Source: Undaria pinnatifida (taxonomy: Eukaryota > Sar > Phaeophyceae > Laminariales > Alariaceae). Taken from it: a stretch of DNA of 64,000 nucleotides. Both the position numbers and the translations under genes were made by a program. This document shows positions 1-10,200 of the stretch, one piece after another (position 1 is the first letter of the stretch; each line of letters starts with the position of its first letter). Under the pieces are notes generated by a model, which saw only the letters and a program-made list of their open reading frames with translations, was not told where the DNA came from and did no database searches. The stretch lies in contig JABAKD010000022.1 in NCBI GenBank assembly GCA_012845835.1, positions 1,367,501-1,431,500 on the forward strand, given 5' to 3'.

Positions 1-52
1 TAGGATAGGGTAGGGTAGGGTAGGGTAGGGTAGGGTAGGGTAGGGTAGGGTA
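1..52 (+). repeat. TAGGG pentamer array at window edge
   Basis: Nearly perfect tandem TAGGG units run from the first base to about position 52. The unit is 5 bp, not the 6-bp TTAGGG of many telomeres. A much larger array of the same unit fills a transporter intron at 35.2 to 35.8 kb, so an interstitial array is at least as likely as a chromosome end. Confidence 0.9.
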
Positions 53-60
53 CCTCCTTT

Positions 61-310
61 TCACTTCCGGATTTTCACGTTTTCACCACTCGCCCGAGTG
101 ACTCTGTATCTCACTGGCGAAAAACATTTCAGGTGATTAATTTGGCGCGGCAGATGTTATCATTCCATTACGGATTCACGTCGCAAGATTACAACAGCAC
201 GAACTCTGAAAATTGCAAAAGGAAGAGGGCAGTCACTCGCGCGAGTAACCCCGATCCCCTGCAAAAGAGGGCCCAAAAAAAAACTTATCGTAGCATTGGT
301 GGACGGATCA
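61..310 (-). mobile_element. Partial copy of MITE family 1
   Basis: Two marks of the family are present: a degenerate CACTCGCCCGAGTG near 87 and a perfect TCACTCGCGCGAGTAA near 235, with the phrase GTGACTCTGTATCTC between. The order matches the reverse orientation of the better-preserved copy at 45.56 to 45.83 kb. The terminal CTACGGTAGGGG repeats are not visible, so this is a fragment. Confidence 0.55.
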
Positions 311-1345
311 GGTAGATCCTCATTACATGATTTGTATTTTTCGGAGATATATGAAGGAGATACATACTTCGTGACCTAAATTGTTCGGCACAGATTATTA
401 GATAGATCCTCAACTCATGGTCTGGATATTTCCGAATAGACCAGATAGATCTCCATTTGACGATCTAGGTATTCCGGAACATGTCGTACAGATCCCCATG
501 TCGTGATTAAGATATTTGGGGGGAAATGCAGCCCTGATATACATTATGTGAATGGTCTACTGCAGATGATATTGTCAGATGGGAGCTGTGTATGCTTTGC
601 ATGATCTAGCACATTGTTCCTGGGTCGTGGATGTGTCCTGACAAAAAGCCCGCACAACCTTTGATGACGGCTGATGTAGGGTGTATCAACAAATGATCTC
701 GATCGTTGCTCTGTCCGATGTGCGAAAAACAAATATTACCGCATCTCTATGGTCACCCCCTTCGGCCAGCTGTGAAGGATCTATTCATACATAATCTAAA
801 TAGTGACCTGTCTTTTCTGTGTGTGGGGTTCTGTTGCCTACCTCGTCTCCATGCTCACGCCCTCCGAAATCTGTGTAAGATCTAGATAATCTAGAGATGA
901 TCGCCTCCAATGTTCATGCCCTCCAAAAACCTGTGGAGGATCTAGACGATCTAAATGATCTAGGTGTTGATTTGTACCAGGTATTATTTGAGAACATTTC
1001 TCATGACGGTGGAATGATGCCGATGATCTATTAATAGATGGTGATGTTTCCGCTTATGTTCAGTATAGATGATCTAGATCGTGATCTGTCCAACGTGTTC
1101 AGTATAGATTATATATATCGTGATATTTCCACTTGTGTTGGGCATTGTTGATCTAGGTTGTGATCTGTCCAACGTGTTCAGTATAGATGATTTGGTCATG
1201 ATCTGTCCAACGTGTTCGGTATAGGTGTAGATCGTGATCTGTCTAACGTGTTCAGTATAGATGGTCTAGATCGTGATCTGTCCAATGTGTTCAGTATAGA
1301 TTATCTAGATCATGATCTGTCCAACACGTTAGGTATTTGCTTGCT
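300..1345. repeat. GATC-rich degenerate minisatellite
   Basis: Units of roughly 40 to 50 bp with the core GATCTGTCCAACGTGTTCAG recur with drift, joined by short GATCTAGATC-like palindromes. Similar GATC-rich blocks occur at 20.7 to 21.05, 31.29 to 31.56, 32.34 to 32.72 and 59.9 to 60.2 kb. Decayed copies of a docking-gene exon are interspersed here (separate entry). No other coding signal is seen. Confidence 0.75.
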
Positions 1346-1790
1346 TTGTCTCCATGTTCATCCCCTTTGACGAGCTGGGAAGGATCATTCTTCTTAGTAC
1401 TTCAAGCGCGGTGGGCTTAACCGTTGTGCGGACAGGAGTGACGCGGTGGGGTTACCAGCCGATTGTCAAAAGCGCCATATATATTAAGCTCCCTTTGTCG
1501 GGTACCCATGTAGACATCAAGCCAGCAGAGAAGTAAATTCGTCGAGTACTCGAGTGCGGCTACACCAGCAGAATAGAAAAGCTGCCCAAACCAGGGACAT
1601 TCAACCACGGATATCCTGTAGTGAATTTCCCATCACAAAAACAACCATCGTCGTTGATGTATCAGATCCAAGATCAATCAACAGATCTACACCAGATCTA
1701 CATGGGCTAGAAAATGAAATCTCCGACCTCCGATATTTCAGTTCTCCCCTCACATCCAAGTTCACGCCGTCCGACGAATCGTGAACTATC
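741..1790 (-). pseudogene. Five decayed copies of the 3' end of ODAD3-like exon B
   Basis: On the minus strand the functional exon B ends SQLVRGGEHGDE. Recognisable decayed versions lie at about 741-780, 841-881, 901-941, 1349-1386 and 1749-1790. The copy at 1349-1386 reads SQLVKGDEHGDK in frame; the one at 741-780 reads SQLAEGGDHRDA. Most begin with GATCCT or a close variant on the minus strand. No usable exon can be built from them, so I treat them as relics of local duplication. Confidence 0.6.
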
Positions 1791-1856
1791 TATTAACAAA
1801 AATGGATAGTCTACATCGTGATTTGCTGGAATTGTCACGTATTGCAATCTTTTCAC

Positions 1857-1985
1857 CTCATCGCCATGTTCACCCCCCCTGACGAGCTGTGACAGTTTAA
1901 GCCGCACGTCCTTGTTTTCTGCTCGCAGTCGTCGGATCTCCTCTTTGTTAGCCCCCTTATTGGCCTCCAATATGTCGATATTTGC
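1857..1985 (-). CDS. ODAD3-like exon B
   Basis: The acceptor TTTTAG precedes GCA; the donor is GAG|GTGAAA. The exon is 129 nt, 43 codons, phase 0 at both ends. It begins ANIDILEANKGANKEE and is charged and helical throughout, with no stop. Decayed copies of its 3' end lie downstream at 0.74 to 1.79 kb. Confidence 0.72.
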
Positions 1986-3425
1986 CTAAAAATCACGAGG
2001 CAACGGCAACAATATAAAAAATAAATCCCAAAACGACTCATAAGCTGTGTGAGGTCGAGAATTTCGGTGAACCTCAAATGCTTGCAAGCTGCGTGTGCTA
2101 AATCTATCGTGCGTGCTACGTATGCATGCTACTCATCCCCCCCCCCCTTTTCGTCATCGCATTTTCTTTCCAGCTCAGCTCGTACAGTAAGAGGTTTTGC
2201 CCTCGGCGACCTGCTGGACAACCCGTGGTCACGGGCATCTTCCCTTCTCCCTCCCCCGGTACGTGTCTCTGTTTTTATTGCGCATAGGGTTCAGTGTTCC
2301 CAAGTTTCAGCTTTTTCTGCTCGTCGGTTTGCATCAAACTTCGCCAGCTCGCGCTCTCGCGCGTTCGGTCTGTCAATCAATAAGAACCAGCCCCTTGCGA
2401 GACTCGAACCTACGACATCAACCTAAATAGTTAAGCGTCTTACTGTTGAACCACCGGGGACGACGGCTACTCTGATGGGGGTCCACGGATGGCGATGCAG
2501 CAAACGAGGAGTGAGGTCTTGTCACGACATGAGCGCGCAACGTACGCGACAGTGAATGCTGCACGCGTGTAGTTCAAGTCTCTGCATTGGAGTCCGGCAT
2601 AAATCGGACACCTTCTCGGCTGGGATGTTTGCGAGTTCCACACTCCTTCAGTTTTTGAAAAAGGTATCAATGTTATCGAAGCCGACCGGCGTCATCACCC
2701 GGGGATGACTACCCCAGCACGAAAAAACAAAAAAAGTTTAGGAAATCGACAAATAAATGGTCGGAAGACACAGCGTACTGTTTGTTTTCCTCACTGTTTG
2801 TTTGTGAGTTGCGTTGGACCATGATTTTTTGGCGTTTCGACGATTTCGACTAGTATTGTCTCACAGGTCTTCCTGCCTAATTCCTACCCAATCAAACTTG
2901 GTTTATATCTCGCTAACACCTCACCAATACTGTAGCACGTGGCTCTTGTGTGACACGAAACGAGGCGTTCCACCTCCAGGGCATCACGTTGCATTTCCCG
3001 ATGTAGTACGTATGATGCGTGGCCTTTTAAGTGACACATTCCATCATCCATCACACGTCTGCGACCTTGAGCCATGCGCATACACCACCGCCGTTAGCCC
3101 AAGCAGGCTAGCGTTGTTTACACTTTTGAGCACGACTAGTAGCCCAACGAGGCTGGGCTTTTTACATCTTTGAGCACGGCTATTAATAGTAGCCCAAGCA
3201 GTGAAATAGCGTTTTTCGGCTGTTTAGTTTTTATTTAGTTTTCCAGAGCTTTTCGATATCCCCAAATGCGAACGCCGTATGGAACGCCTTTACGTCGGTA
3301 CATATCTTACCTTTCGATCCCCCTGCAAAAGCCGCATGCGTTCGCGGAGGTCCTCCATCTGCTCGGTGACCGACAGGTTATCGGATCTTCTCATCATTTT
3401 GATGGTGGCCTTGAGTAAACGTCTC
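1857..3425 (-). CDS. Outer dynein arm docking complex subunit, ODAD3/CCDC151-like (partial)
   Basis: Two minus-strand exons (3425-3311 and 1985-1857) join in phase 0 and encode about 81 residues of coiled coil. The ungapped run LLQGDRK, then EEIRRLRAENKDVRLKLSQL, then a short GDE-type motif follows the order of the conserved N-terminal block of ODAD3/CCDC151 proteins (family knowledge). In that family the protein helps dock outer dynein arms on ciliary doublet microtubules. The donor after exon A is a good GTAAGA. Exon B could end at GTGAAA (used here, phase 0) or at an earlier GTC site. Met codons at 3397 and 3394 could be the start, or an upstream exon may exist. The C-terminal exons were not found and probably lie beyond position 1. 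Another coiled-coil docking protein is the main alternative. Confidence 0.7.
2120..2470 (-). mobile_element. tRNA-derived SINE-like element, family 2
   Basis: On the minus strand, 2462-2393 looks tRNA-derived: an A-box-like region beginning GTGGTTCAACAG and a B-box GGTTCGAGTCTC. The body, read on the plus strand, contains CCGTGGTCACGGGCATC and GCGCATAGGGTTCAG. These also occur at 12.47-12.78 and, in part, at 16.85-17.07 and 38.78-38.89 kb. The element sits in the intron between the two docking-gene exons. The tRNA fold was not computed. Confidence 0.6.
3311..3425 (-). CDS. ODAD3-like exon A
   Basis: The acceptor CTCATAG is followed by one leading base and 38 codons ending in GAT CGA AAG before GTAAGA. 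The peptide includes SVTEQMEDLRERMRLLQGDRK-like coiled coil. Exon B begins in the matching phase. Copies of its acceptor-side sequence are repeated on the intron side. Confidence 0.7.
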
Positions 3426-3690
3426 CTATGAGTCGGAACAAGGGCAACAGCAAATAATAAGAAAATTAGAATGCTGGTGGCTTTGAGATATCGTCTGAGT
3501 TGAGTGGAACAACACCAAAAACAGAAACATATCATGATGGCCGCCGTAGGCGTTAAGTCGAACAAGGCAAAGCAGTAAGTGGTATCGTTGATGGCTTTGT
3601 GTTTCTGAGCTGGGTCGGACAAGACACAAAACAGGGGAGAGTGATGCTGGTAAAATCTGAGATGAGCCGAGCAGAGAAAAAACAGCAGAG
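3395..3690 (-). repeat. Degenerate ~55-65-bp tandem repeat spanning an exon acceptor
   Basis: About five units can be aligned. Each starts with a GATGGTGGCCTTGAG-like block and carries a GAGTCGGAACAA or GGTCGGACAAG-like block. The first unit contains the acceptor and 5' end of docking exon A; the others lie in the adjacent intron or upstream region. Confidence 0.6.
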
Positions 3691-4197
3691 AATAGACTAC
3701 TCATTTAGCGCCATTTGGAAACATACACGACTATACAGGATGAAATCGTCTAGGTGGCTTAACATTATCGTCTTGCTTTGAGTAGCACAAGACGAAGCAA
3801 TGAACAAATTCTATGTTGGATGCAGTTGTGTGAAAATATCTCATCAGATAGTACTTGTCCCTTTTTTCGCCCGCGCTTGTGGTGACTGTCCGGTTTCTTC
3901 GCAATATTCAGCGTGAGTGTTTTTCACTTTTGTTTTCGTGACTTGCACCGCCGCCATATAACAACTGCTGTCCATTGCGCTGCGCCAACCTGACGTTTTT
4001 TTTTTGTCCATTTTCGGGCGCGAGGCGCGCACAACCACTAGCCCGAGTGGCCTGTAGTCGCTAGCGAGAATGACAACAACTTTATTCCTACTGGAACCTT
4101 GGTCTTCCACGAGAGGTGTCGGGTCTTCGAGTCATCTTGGTGGTGACCTTGGCGTGTGGGTTAGCGATAGCGTGTGGGTTAGCGATAGCGTCGACCA

Positions 4198-4500
4198 CTT
4201 CTACGGTAGGGGTGTGCTTTTCTTTTTTTTTGGGGGGGGGAGGGGGTCATTGTTTGCAGTGGCTCTGGTCCACGTCGCGCGACTGATCCCCCCTGCCCCT
4301 TCGCGCTCCGAAATCTTTCGTGCCGTTTTTAATTTTGCGAGGTGTATCCGCAGCGGAACGGTTAGCTACGCTGCGCCACAGTATCGTCTAAGGTGTTTTT
4401 ATCAGCGAGGTACAGAGTCACTCGTGCGACTGGCTCAAACCCGCGGAATTCCGAAGAGAAAAAATGGGGTATATCATAACACCCTCCCTTCCATAGCCTC
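4198..4500 (+). mobile_element. MITE family 1 copy
   Basis: It begins near TTCTACGGTAGGGG and ends near ACCCTCCCTTCCATAGCC, imperfect terminal inverted repeats. Inside are CAGTGGCTCTGGTCCACG, a CGTGCCG/TTTAATTTTGCG segment, and CAGAGTCACTCGTGCGACTGG, in the family order. No protein-coding capacity. Confidence 0.65.
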
Positions 4501-4689
4501 TTGGTCCGTCGGACAAGACGGAGCAGAAAACGAACTCCATGCATTCACCCGTATACGGTAGATACTATAAGGATACAGCCGTACGGTAAGCATTTAAGTC
4601 GGTAGCTAATTCGTCATTTTGTGACCGATTCAAAGTGATGACGGGCGCCGTCTGCGCGCCAGCATTTCACACGTCGGGTGTACCGCGCG

Positions 4690-4885
4690 ATCAAGATAAT
4701 CTAAATCCGCATTTCGATTCGAGGCGAGTCAGGCGAGTCGACGAGAGGGGAGAAAAAGCTGAAGTCTTCTCGCGACAAAAATGAACGCGTGTACTCTAGT
4801 GGGGAGGGGAGAGAAGAGCCTGCTTCTTGACCCTACATCTGAGTTACATTTAAGGAGGGAGAAGGAGAAATAACAAGGGTGACCA
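4690..4885 (+). mobile_element. SINE family 1 body, no tRNA head
   Basis: Sequence from CGATTCGAGGCGAGTC through CTTCTCGCGACAAAAATGA to CTACATCTGAGTTACATTT and an AGGGAGAAGGAG tail matches the body of the full copies at 10.3 and 59.0 kb. The tRNA-like head is missing, so this is a 5'-truncated copy, as expected of a retroposon. Confidence 0.65.
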
Positions 4886-6666
4886 GATAGTATATGGGAC
4901 GCAAAAATCCTGCATATAGACTTCTATCGTTTATGATATATTGTGCGGGGTCTGTGTGCTGTAGTTCTGCACAGAGCCGACCCAGGAAACCTGTGCTGGA
5001 ACATGCAGAGCATCCAGCGCCCACCTGGTAAGATTATCTATAGGACATGCAGATCATACACACCAGCGGTTTGTCTGCCCTGCTGGGTAGAGATCAATAG
5101 ACTAGAGATCCGATCTGTCTGATGTCCCCAGCATTGTGTCTTAGGCAGCACCACTATGGGTCAAACTGTCATACACGTTTCTACACTACAAGGCAATACA
5201 AACGTAGCTTGTATTTGGGTCCAGACTGGCACGAGGCAGAGATGCAACACGATGCATTTTCTCTGGCTCAAACCTTGCATCGGGCGTATATCGTGCTTCG
5301 TATCAAAATACTCAATGCTCGCACAGCTATAGCAACAGACCATGATTGCGCGACGCACGAGAGAGGCGCTCCACAGGTCTTTCCTTCGATAAGCGTTGAA
5401 AAACGGGTCATGTTGTCACCACAGAGCTTGTACTTCGCATCTCTCTAGCACGAAGAACTGCCGCATGACGGTGGATGTAAATGACATCAACGGGGAGAAA
5501 GAACAGTGAACAACGCGAGCACGCACACACACAACGCACACACCGCTGCAAGTTCTTTTCCGCCAAGATAAGCCTCGGGTTACCTAGTACTGAGTTGCGA
5601 TATATTGCGATCGAATCAACAGAGCATGTCGGCATGAGGCTTGATAAACAAGAGATGACACTCGTGCTGCCGTTATCATTTATCTATGAAATATGCACCG
5701 GGTTACGTATCAGTACAGCACCAGGCAAACGCACGACTATAATAACAGCAGGTAGCTATTGCTGGTACGAGTCGTATATAATAATCTGGACCTGGTAATG
5801 CTTTACAACAGCAGTAGCGAGTCTTTAATCTGTAGTCTAATGATGTATGTAGACTACAGCCGTAGTAGCGAGTTATCGATGGGCTTGACGGAGCATGTCG
5901 GCGTGAGGCGGCGAGACAATCACCGGGACTGGAACGCTCGTCTGCGGTAGCCTCGTCTACGGTGTGACGCGATGCAGACAGACGAACGGACATTCTTCTC
6001 TCTCTCTTGTGTCCGGCGATTTTGTTCGTTCGCAGTTTTAGGTCGGTGCTATTAATAGTACGAACATCATTCATTGAACAGGAGAAGGAGCAGAGACGGA
6101 GGAGCATCTACATTATTGGCTGTTTCCCGTAGGTATGCGCACATAAACAGTACGAATACGTAGTGCCCAAAAAGTCACAACGGCAACGCCCGATCCAACA
6201 GCAGTACGCAACAATATATCCTATAGTCTAGTCTATATCCTAAACTCACGGGTGCCTGTGTCCGAACTCGTCTATGCCCACATCGCCCATGTAATAAAAA
6301 AGGTTGCATGAGACGGAACGGGGTACAGGATACGCTCACCTCGCGTCGATCACTATCCCTTCGCCCTTTTCGGCCTCTGGCGCTCGTGGATCATTTAGCA
6401 ATGCGGCGCATCGTCGTATTGTATCCTCGTACGAGACAACTAGAGACAGCAGATCAGATTAGATTCGGGATATATATCTGAAAAAAAAACGAAACCGAAA
6501 AGTATTAAGTACCTGTTCGCTCGAAATATGTTTCTGTTCGTCGTATTCCGCCGCATGGTATAATATCTTTGCGTCCGTTTGTATTGATTCATGCGCGTCA
6601 TACACAGCATAGGTACGAGTATCATAGCGAGATTGCATATCAGTGCCCCGTCTTGCTCTCTTGCAG

Positions 6667-6734
6667 ATCTCTCGACGCTTTGGCTCCAGGCTTGCCAAGG
6701 AGCGGAGCTGCTGCAGATAGACATCGAGTCCCGA
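6667..6734 (+). CDS. Possible upstream exon of the coiled-coil gene
   Basis: A strong acceptor (CTTGCTCTCTTGCAG) opens a frame that reads LSTLWLQACQGAELLQIDIESR, ending at a weak donor CGA|GTTGCG. It is 68 nt and its phase joins the next exon (ATG at 7082). The minus strand is also open here. Support is limited to the acceptor, GC-rich third codon positions and phase agreement. Confidence 0.3.
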
Positions 6735-6784
6735 GTTGCGCTGGATTGAAAAATCCCGCAGCTAGCCAAAAGGCTGAGCTTCGA

Positions 6785-7035
6785 CTATTACGGTCGAACT
6801 CGCAGCTGACATTCGAGTACTTTCCGAGATCCGTGTCTTAACACTTGCGCACGAAATCCACCAGGGGTATAGAACACGCACGGCCGACGAATCGCGCAGC
6901 GTGCAAAGCTGAGCATCGATTTCATGCCAAATCGATCGAACTCACAGCTGACGTACATAGTCTGATAAACGGGGAACAAGCGCCGACCGACGTAGGACGC
7001 AGCTTTGCATAGCTGTGCGTCGACTCCACGACGAC
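6785..7035. mobile_element. MITE-like repeat, family 4
   Basis: Blocks AGCTGAGC-TCGA and TCGAACTC-CAGCTGAC occur twice here about 130 bp apart. Related sequence around GCAGCTTGCAAAG and GTCAGCTGTGAGT lies at 43.55-43.69, 56.38-56.45 and 58.50-58.55 kb. The 43.55-kb copy has imperfect terminal inverted repeats of about 50 bp. Confidence 0.45.
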
Positions 7036-7081
7036 CCAATCTGTGGACCTCGTAGTTGGAGTTTTTGTGGGGATTTACAAG

Positions 7082-7245
7082 ATGCTAGCAGCTGAGGGCG
7101 TACCGCGTCAGCTGACCGCGCTAAAACGTCAACACGCGGAGCACCTTCTGGAAGTGGTTCGATTCGCCGAAAAGCAGGAGGCCGAGAGGCAGAAGAGGCT
7201 ACGGCACGCTACCAGCAAGTTCACCTTGGCTTACCTGCAGAAGAG
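7082..7245 (+). CDS. Coiled-coil gene exon 1 (of those found)
   Basis: 164 nt: 54 codons plus two bases, donor AG|GTATGC. It starts MLAAEGVPRQLTALKRQH and is dense in Glu, Lys, Arg and Ala, as in a coiled coil. The ATG lies directly after an acceptor-like TTTACAAG, so it may be an internal Met. Confidence 0.65.
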
Positions 7246-10200
7246 GTATGCACACGTATTTCATAGATGCTCATATAGCATTCGCCGTATTTACCAGCTG
7301 TCATATATACTCGTATTAGTATGACTAGTATCTGTATGGCATGTAAGAACGTTGTTGCCTCGGCGTCGGGTGTGGCTGTATGTATGTTGCTAGATCGTTG
7401 GGCTGACCGTCACACTGTGTTACTGTACTGTCTATGTACAGCGTGACCCTACCTCAAGAAAGAGGTATAGTCTATGCGTAGCAGTCTTTACAAAGCATTC
7501 GATATGAACTGCTATCTTCGTAGCCGTCGCTTGTGAAGTTGCTTCGGTGTACTCATGTTCCTTGATCGGTGGGCTGGTACAGCAGCAGCCATCAGTCACT
7601 CCTTATTCCTCCACGAAAAAAAGCGGCATGCACAGGTGTTGGCAAAAGTATTCGCCACATATATGAGCTATCTATCGTACTCATAGCTACCGCTTGCAAG
7701 GTTGTGGTCGGCATGTTCAGCGCAGAAGCGGCATGTGCATATCATGGTCCGAGCGTGTACAAAGCGTTCGCCGTATAGACTATGTACCAGCTACTCGTAC
7801 GATCATGCTCAGCTCGTGATCAACCCTTCAGCAAGAACTGCAGCGGAGTCACGTTTTTGGGACAGACACGTTTGAACTTAGCACGAGGGGATCATTGATT
7901 GGGGTGGTGGTGTGGTTGCATGTATATGTGTCGCTTGATCGGTGGGCTGATCGCCACTCCCCTCCCGCCAAAACTGTTAACGCCAACCGCACAAAAACTC
8001 AAAATATCTATCCAATCATCCTGCTGACCCTGGTTTAACAGCAGTACATGACACTTACTTGCAACAAGTAAGAAATCGGGGGTTGAGAAAGGCAGGGTGA
8101 TGTACAGTCGTAAGTGCAAGAAACCCGGCAGCCGTTGTGCTGAAGGTGGTGCTCATAAAACACCCAATCCGAAATACGAAACCCACCCTGTGGTAGAATG
8201 TTGCTGCTTCTTAATGGGGGTCCTGCACTGTACGTAACATGCGAGTCAATTCTTTAAGCAACTAACTGCTAAAAATATCACACCGCAAATAAATGTGTAG
8301 TCTACTTCGCAGCACTAAAAACAAATATTTTGTGTCACGTTTTCTTTGGCTTTTGCCTTGCAGAAAAGGTGGATGTCGTGAGCCACGTCTCGACAGCGAG
8401 CGCTGCTGTCCACGGAGATGAGCCACGTGTTAGAACGGAAGAGTCCCTCCCCTGTGGGCGACAACGCATCGACCTTGAGGAATATGGATCCGTGATTGGT
8501 TCTGATACGATATTTATGAGGGCGATGCCCCAGCCTTCACAAATATGGCCCCGTGCTCGGTTGTGATGTGGTCTTACATAAATATCCTACCTGAAGCGAG
8601 CGCCGAGCTATGTTTCTTCATGGCTAGTGCATCGTCATCCATGCTGGAGGGGCTGGTCCCTCCTGTCACCTGGCTCGTCTCCGTGGACAGCAGAGCCCGT
8701 AGGCTTGGCGTAGCCCAGGGGATCTATGTTTTCCACAATACAAGGCAAAACGTGACCAGCCGGAGGAAAGTAAAAAGTCAAAGTGTACGTGAGATACAGA
8801 CGTACAGGGCATGGGAAACAGCGTATAACAAAGACCGGCAAGCTGATATGTACAGGGAAACAAAAAAATCCAGGAAACGTCTTGCTGACGTTCGTGTAGA
8901 ACGAGCTTGCAACTAAGTGAGAAGCCCACCATGGGTGGTGGTGAGTGCCTCTGCTCCTTGTACACTATTGTCCGTATATACAGGCTTCCGACGTTCTTGC
9001 TCTCCTGCACTTCTTAGCCTCGTTTCGTACTACTGCTAGTAGAGTTCGTCTTATTGCAAATATGGAAGGGTGTCAGGAATCGTCCTTCTGATATTGGCAT
9101 TTCTTTCACGAATCGTGACATTTTATCACAATTCCGCAGTTGAATATTATAGTTGTTGAAAACAGCACCACCATGAGAATTGATGTAGTCAGGACTCCTG
9201 ACCAACTTTTTTTTTTCAACTCGAGTGACATTTCAGAACTTCAAAAAAAATGTCAAGATTCGTGATTTTTTTCCAGGGTTATCGCGATTTTGCCTTGGTT
9301 AGAAACGGCGGGGGATTCGAGATCCCACCGTACGTGCACCACGAACATGCCGGGGTGCCTGATGCGGGAGCGTTCCCGAACGGAAAAAATATATACCATA
9401 AAAACATGGTGACCCTAAAAATCATAGGTGCATTTCTAGGTTATTCGGGCCGCCTAAGGGGGGTGATCATTTTTTTTTTTTTGTAATTAGTCTAGAAGAT
9501 GTTGAGGCGCAGGCCGTTGTTTCGCGAACGTTGCACGCTAAGCCGCGAGCACCTCAAGTACCGTACTGTGATATGGCGCGACACACTGCCGATCCCGTCA
9601 TGAAAAAAAAATCCCCATAAGAAGCTAACTCACCCTATCATTTATTTTCCGGGGAAAATATGATGCGGGAGCGGTTGTGTCCGAACGAAGGACGGAAAAC
9701 ACGCTGAAAAAATATAAAAAAAAAAACCCGGGTTGGCCAGTACCTGCCCCAGCCTTACGGTGCGAGGTACATAAAAACGACCCCTCTCACAAGAAAAAAA
9801 ATCTCACTAGAAACCCAGCCTACAGGAGATCTCCTTGAGTATTTCGGGAGCGGTAACCCTAAATCAAAGTGATCTCGGAACACATCCTTTCTAAAAAGCA
9901 TGAAAAACAGTAGCCTAGGCCCGTGCACTATCTCCTTCAGCAACCACATCCTTCGGGCAGTAAGAAATGTAGCCTGAGGCAGTTGTCCCAGCTTTGTATC
10001 TAGTGGGCCGGTGCAACTGATGTGGGCATGGGGCACGTCCGAACGGCATTCTTTTTCAAAATTATCCCAGTGCATCAGTGCATGCCCGGATGCAACTGAT
10101 CGTATCACATAATACGGTATCTAGAAGAAGCCAGCATTGTAGCTGACCGTGTGGCTAAGGTGAGGGGGTCAATTTTTGGAACTTCTTTCTTTTGGCAATG

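Larger units (their letters stand above)
3700..6660. other. Region between the divergent docking and coiled-coil genes
   Basis: No confident exon is seen. It holds a MITE-1 copy (4.20-4.50 kb) and a headless SINE-1 copy (4.69-4.89 kb). A repeated motif containing GCATGTCGGC-TGAGGC occurs at about 5621 and 5892. On the minus strand the second copy contains PPHADMLRQAHR followed by a stop, which could be a relic or short exon, but I cannot place it in a gene. Confidence 0.5.

Noticed and set aside
1-52. Chromosome end
   Set aside because: The unit is TAGGG, not TTAGGG, and the same unit forms an interstitial array in an intron at 35 kb. A window edge is not evidence of a telomere.
1354-1536. 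60-codon plus-strand ORF
   Set aside because: Its start is the complement of a decayed docking-exon copy, and no motif or splice partner is visible.
6459-6760. Minus-strand frame with LRDFSIQRNSGLDVYLQQL and a donor-like CAG|GTACTT
   Set aside because: It is open for about 80 codons but overlaps a strong plus-strand acceptor and matches no neighbour in phase. I could not choose it over the plus-strand exon.
9014-9205. 63-codon minus-strand ORF, MVRSPDYINSHGGAVFNNYN and on
   Set aside because: Reads like possible protein but has no splice site, motif or second copy; AT-rich composition makes a chance ORF likely.
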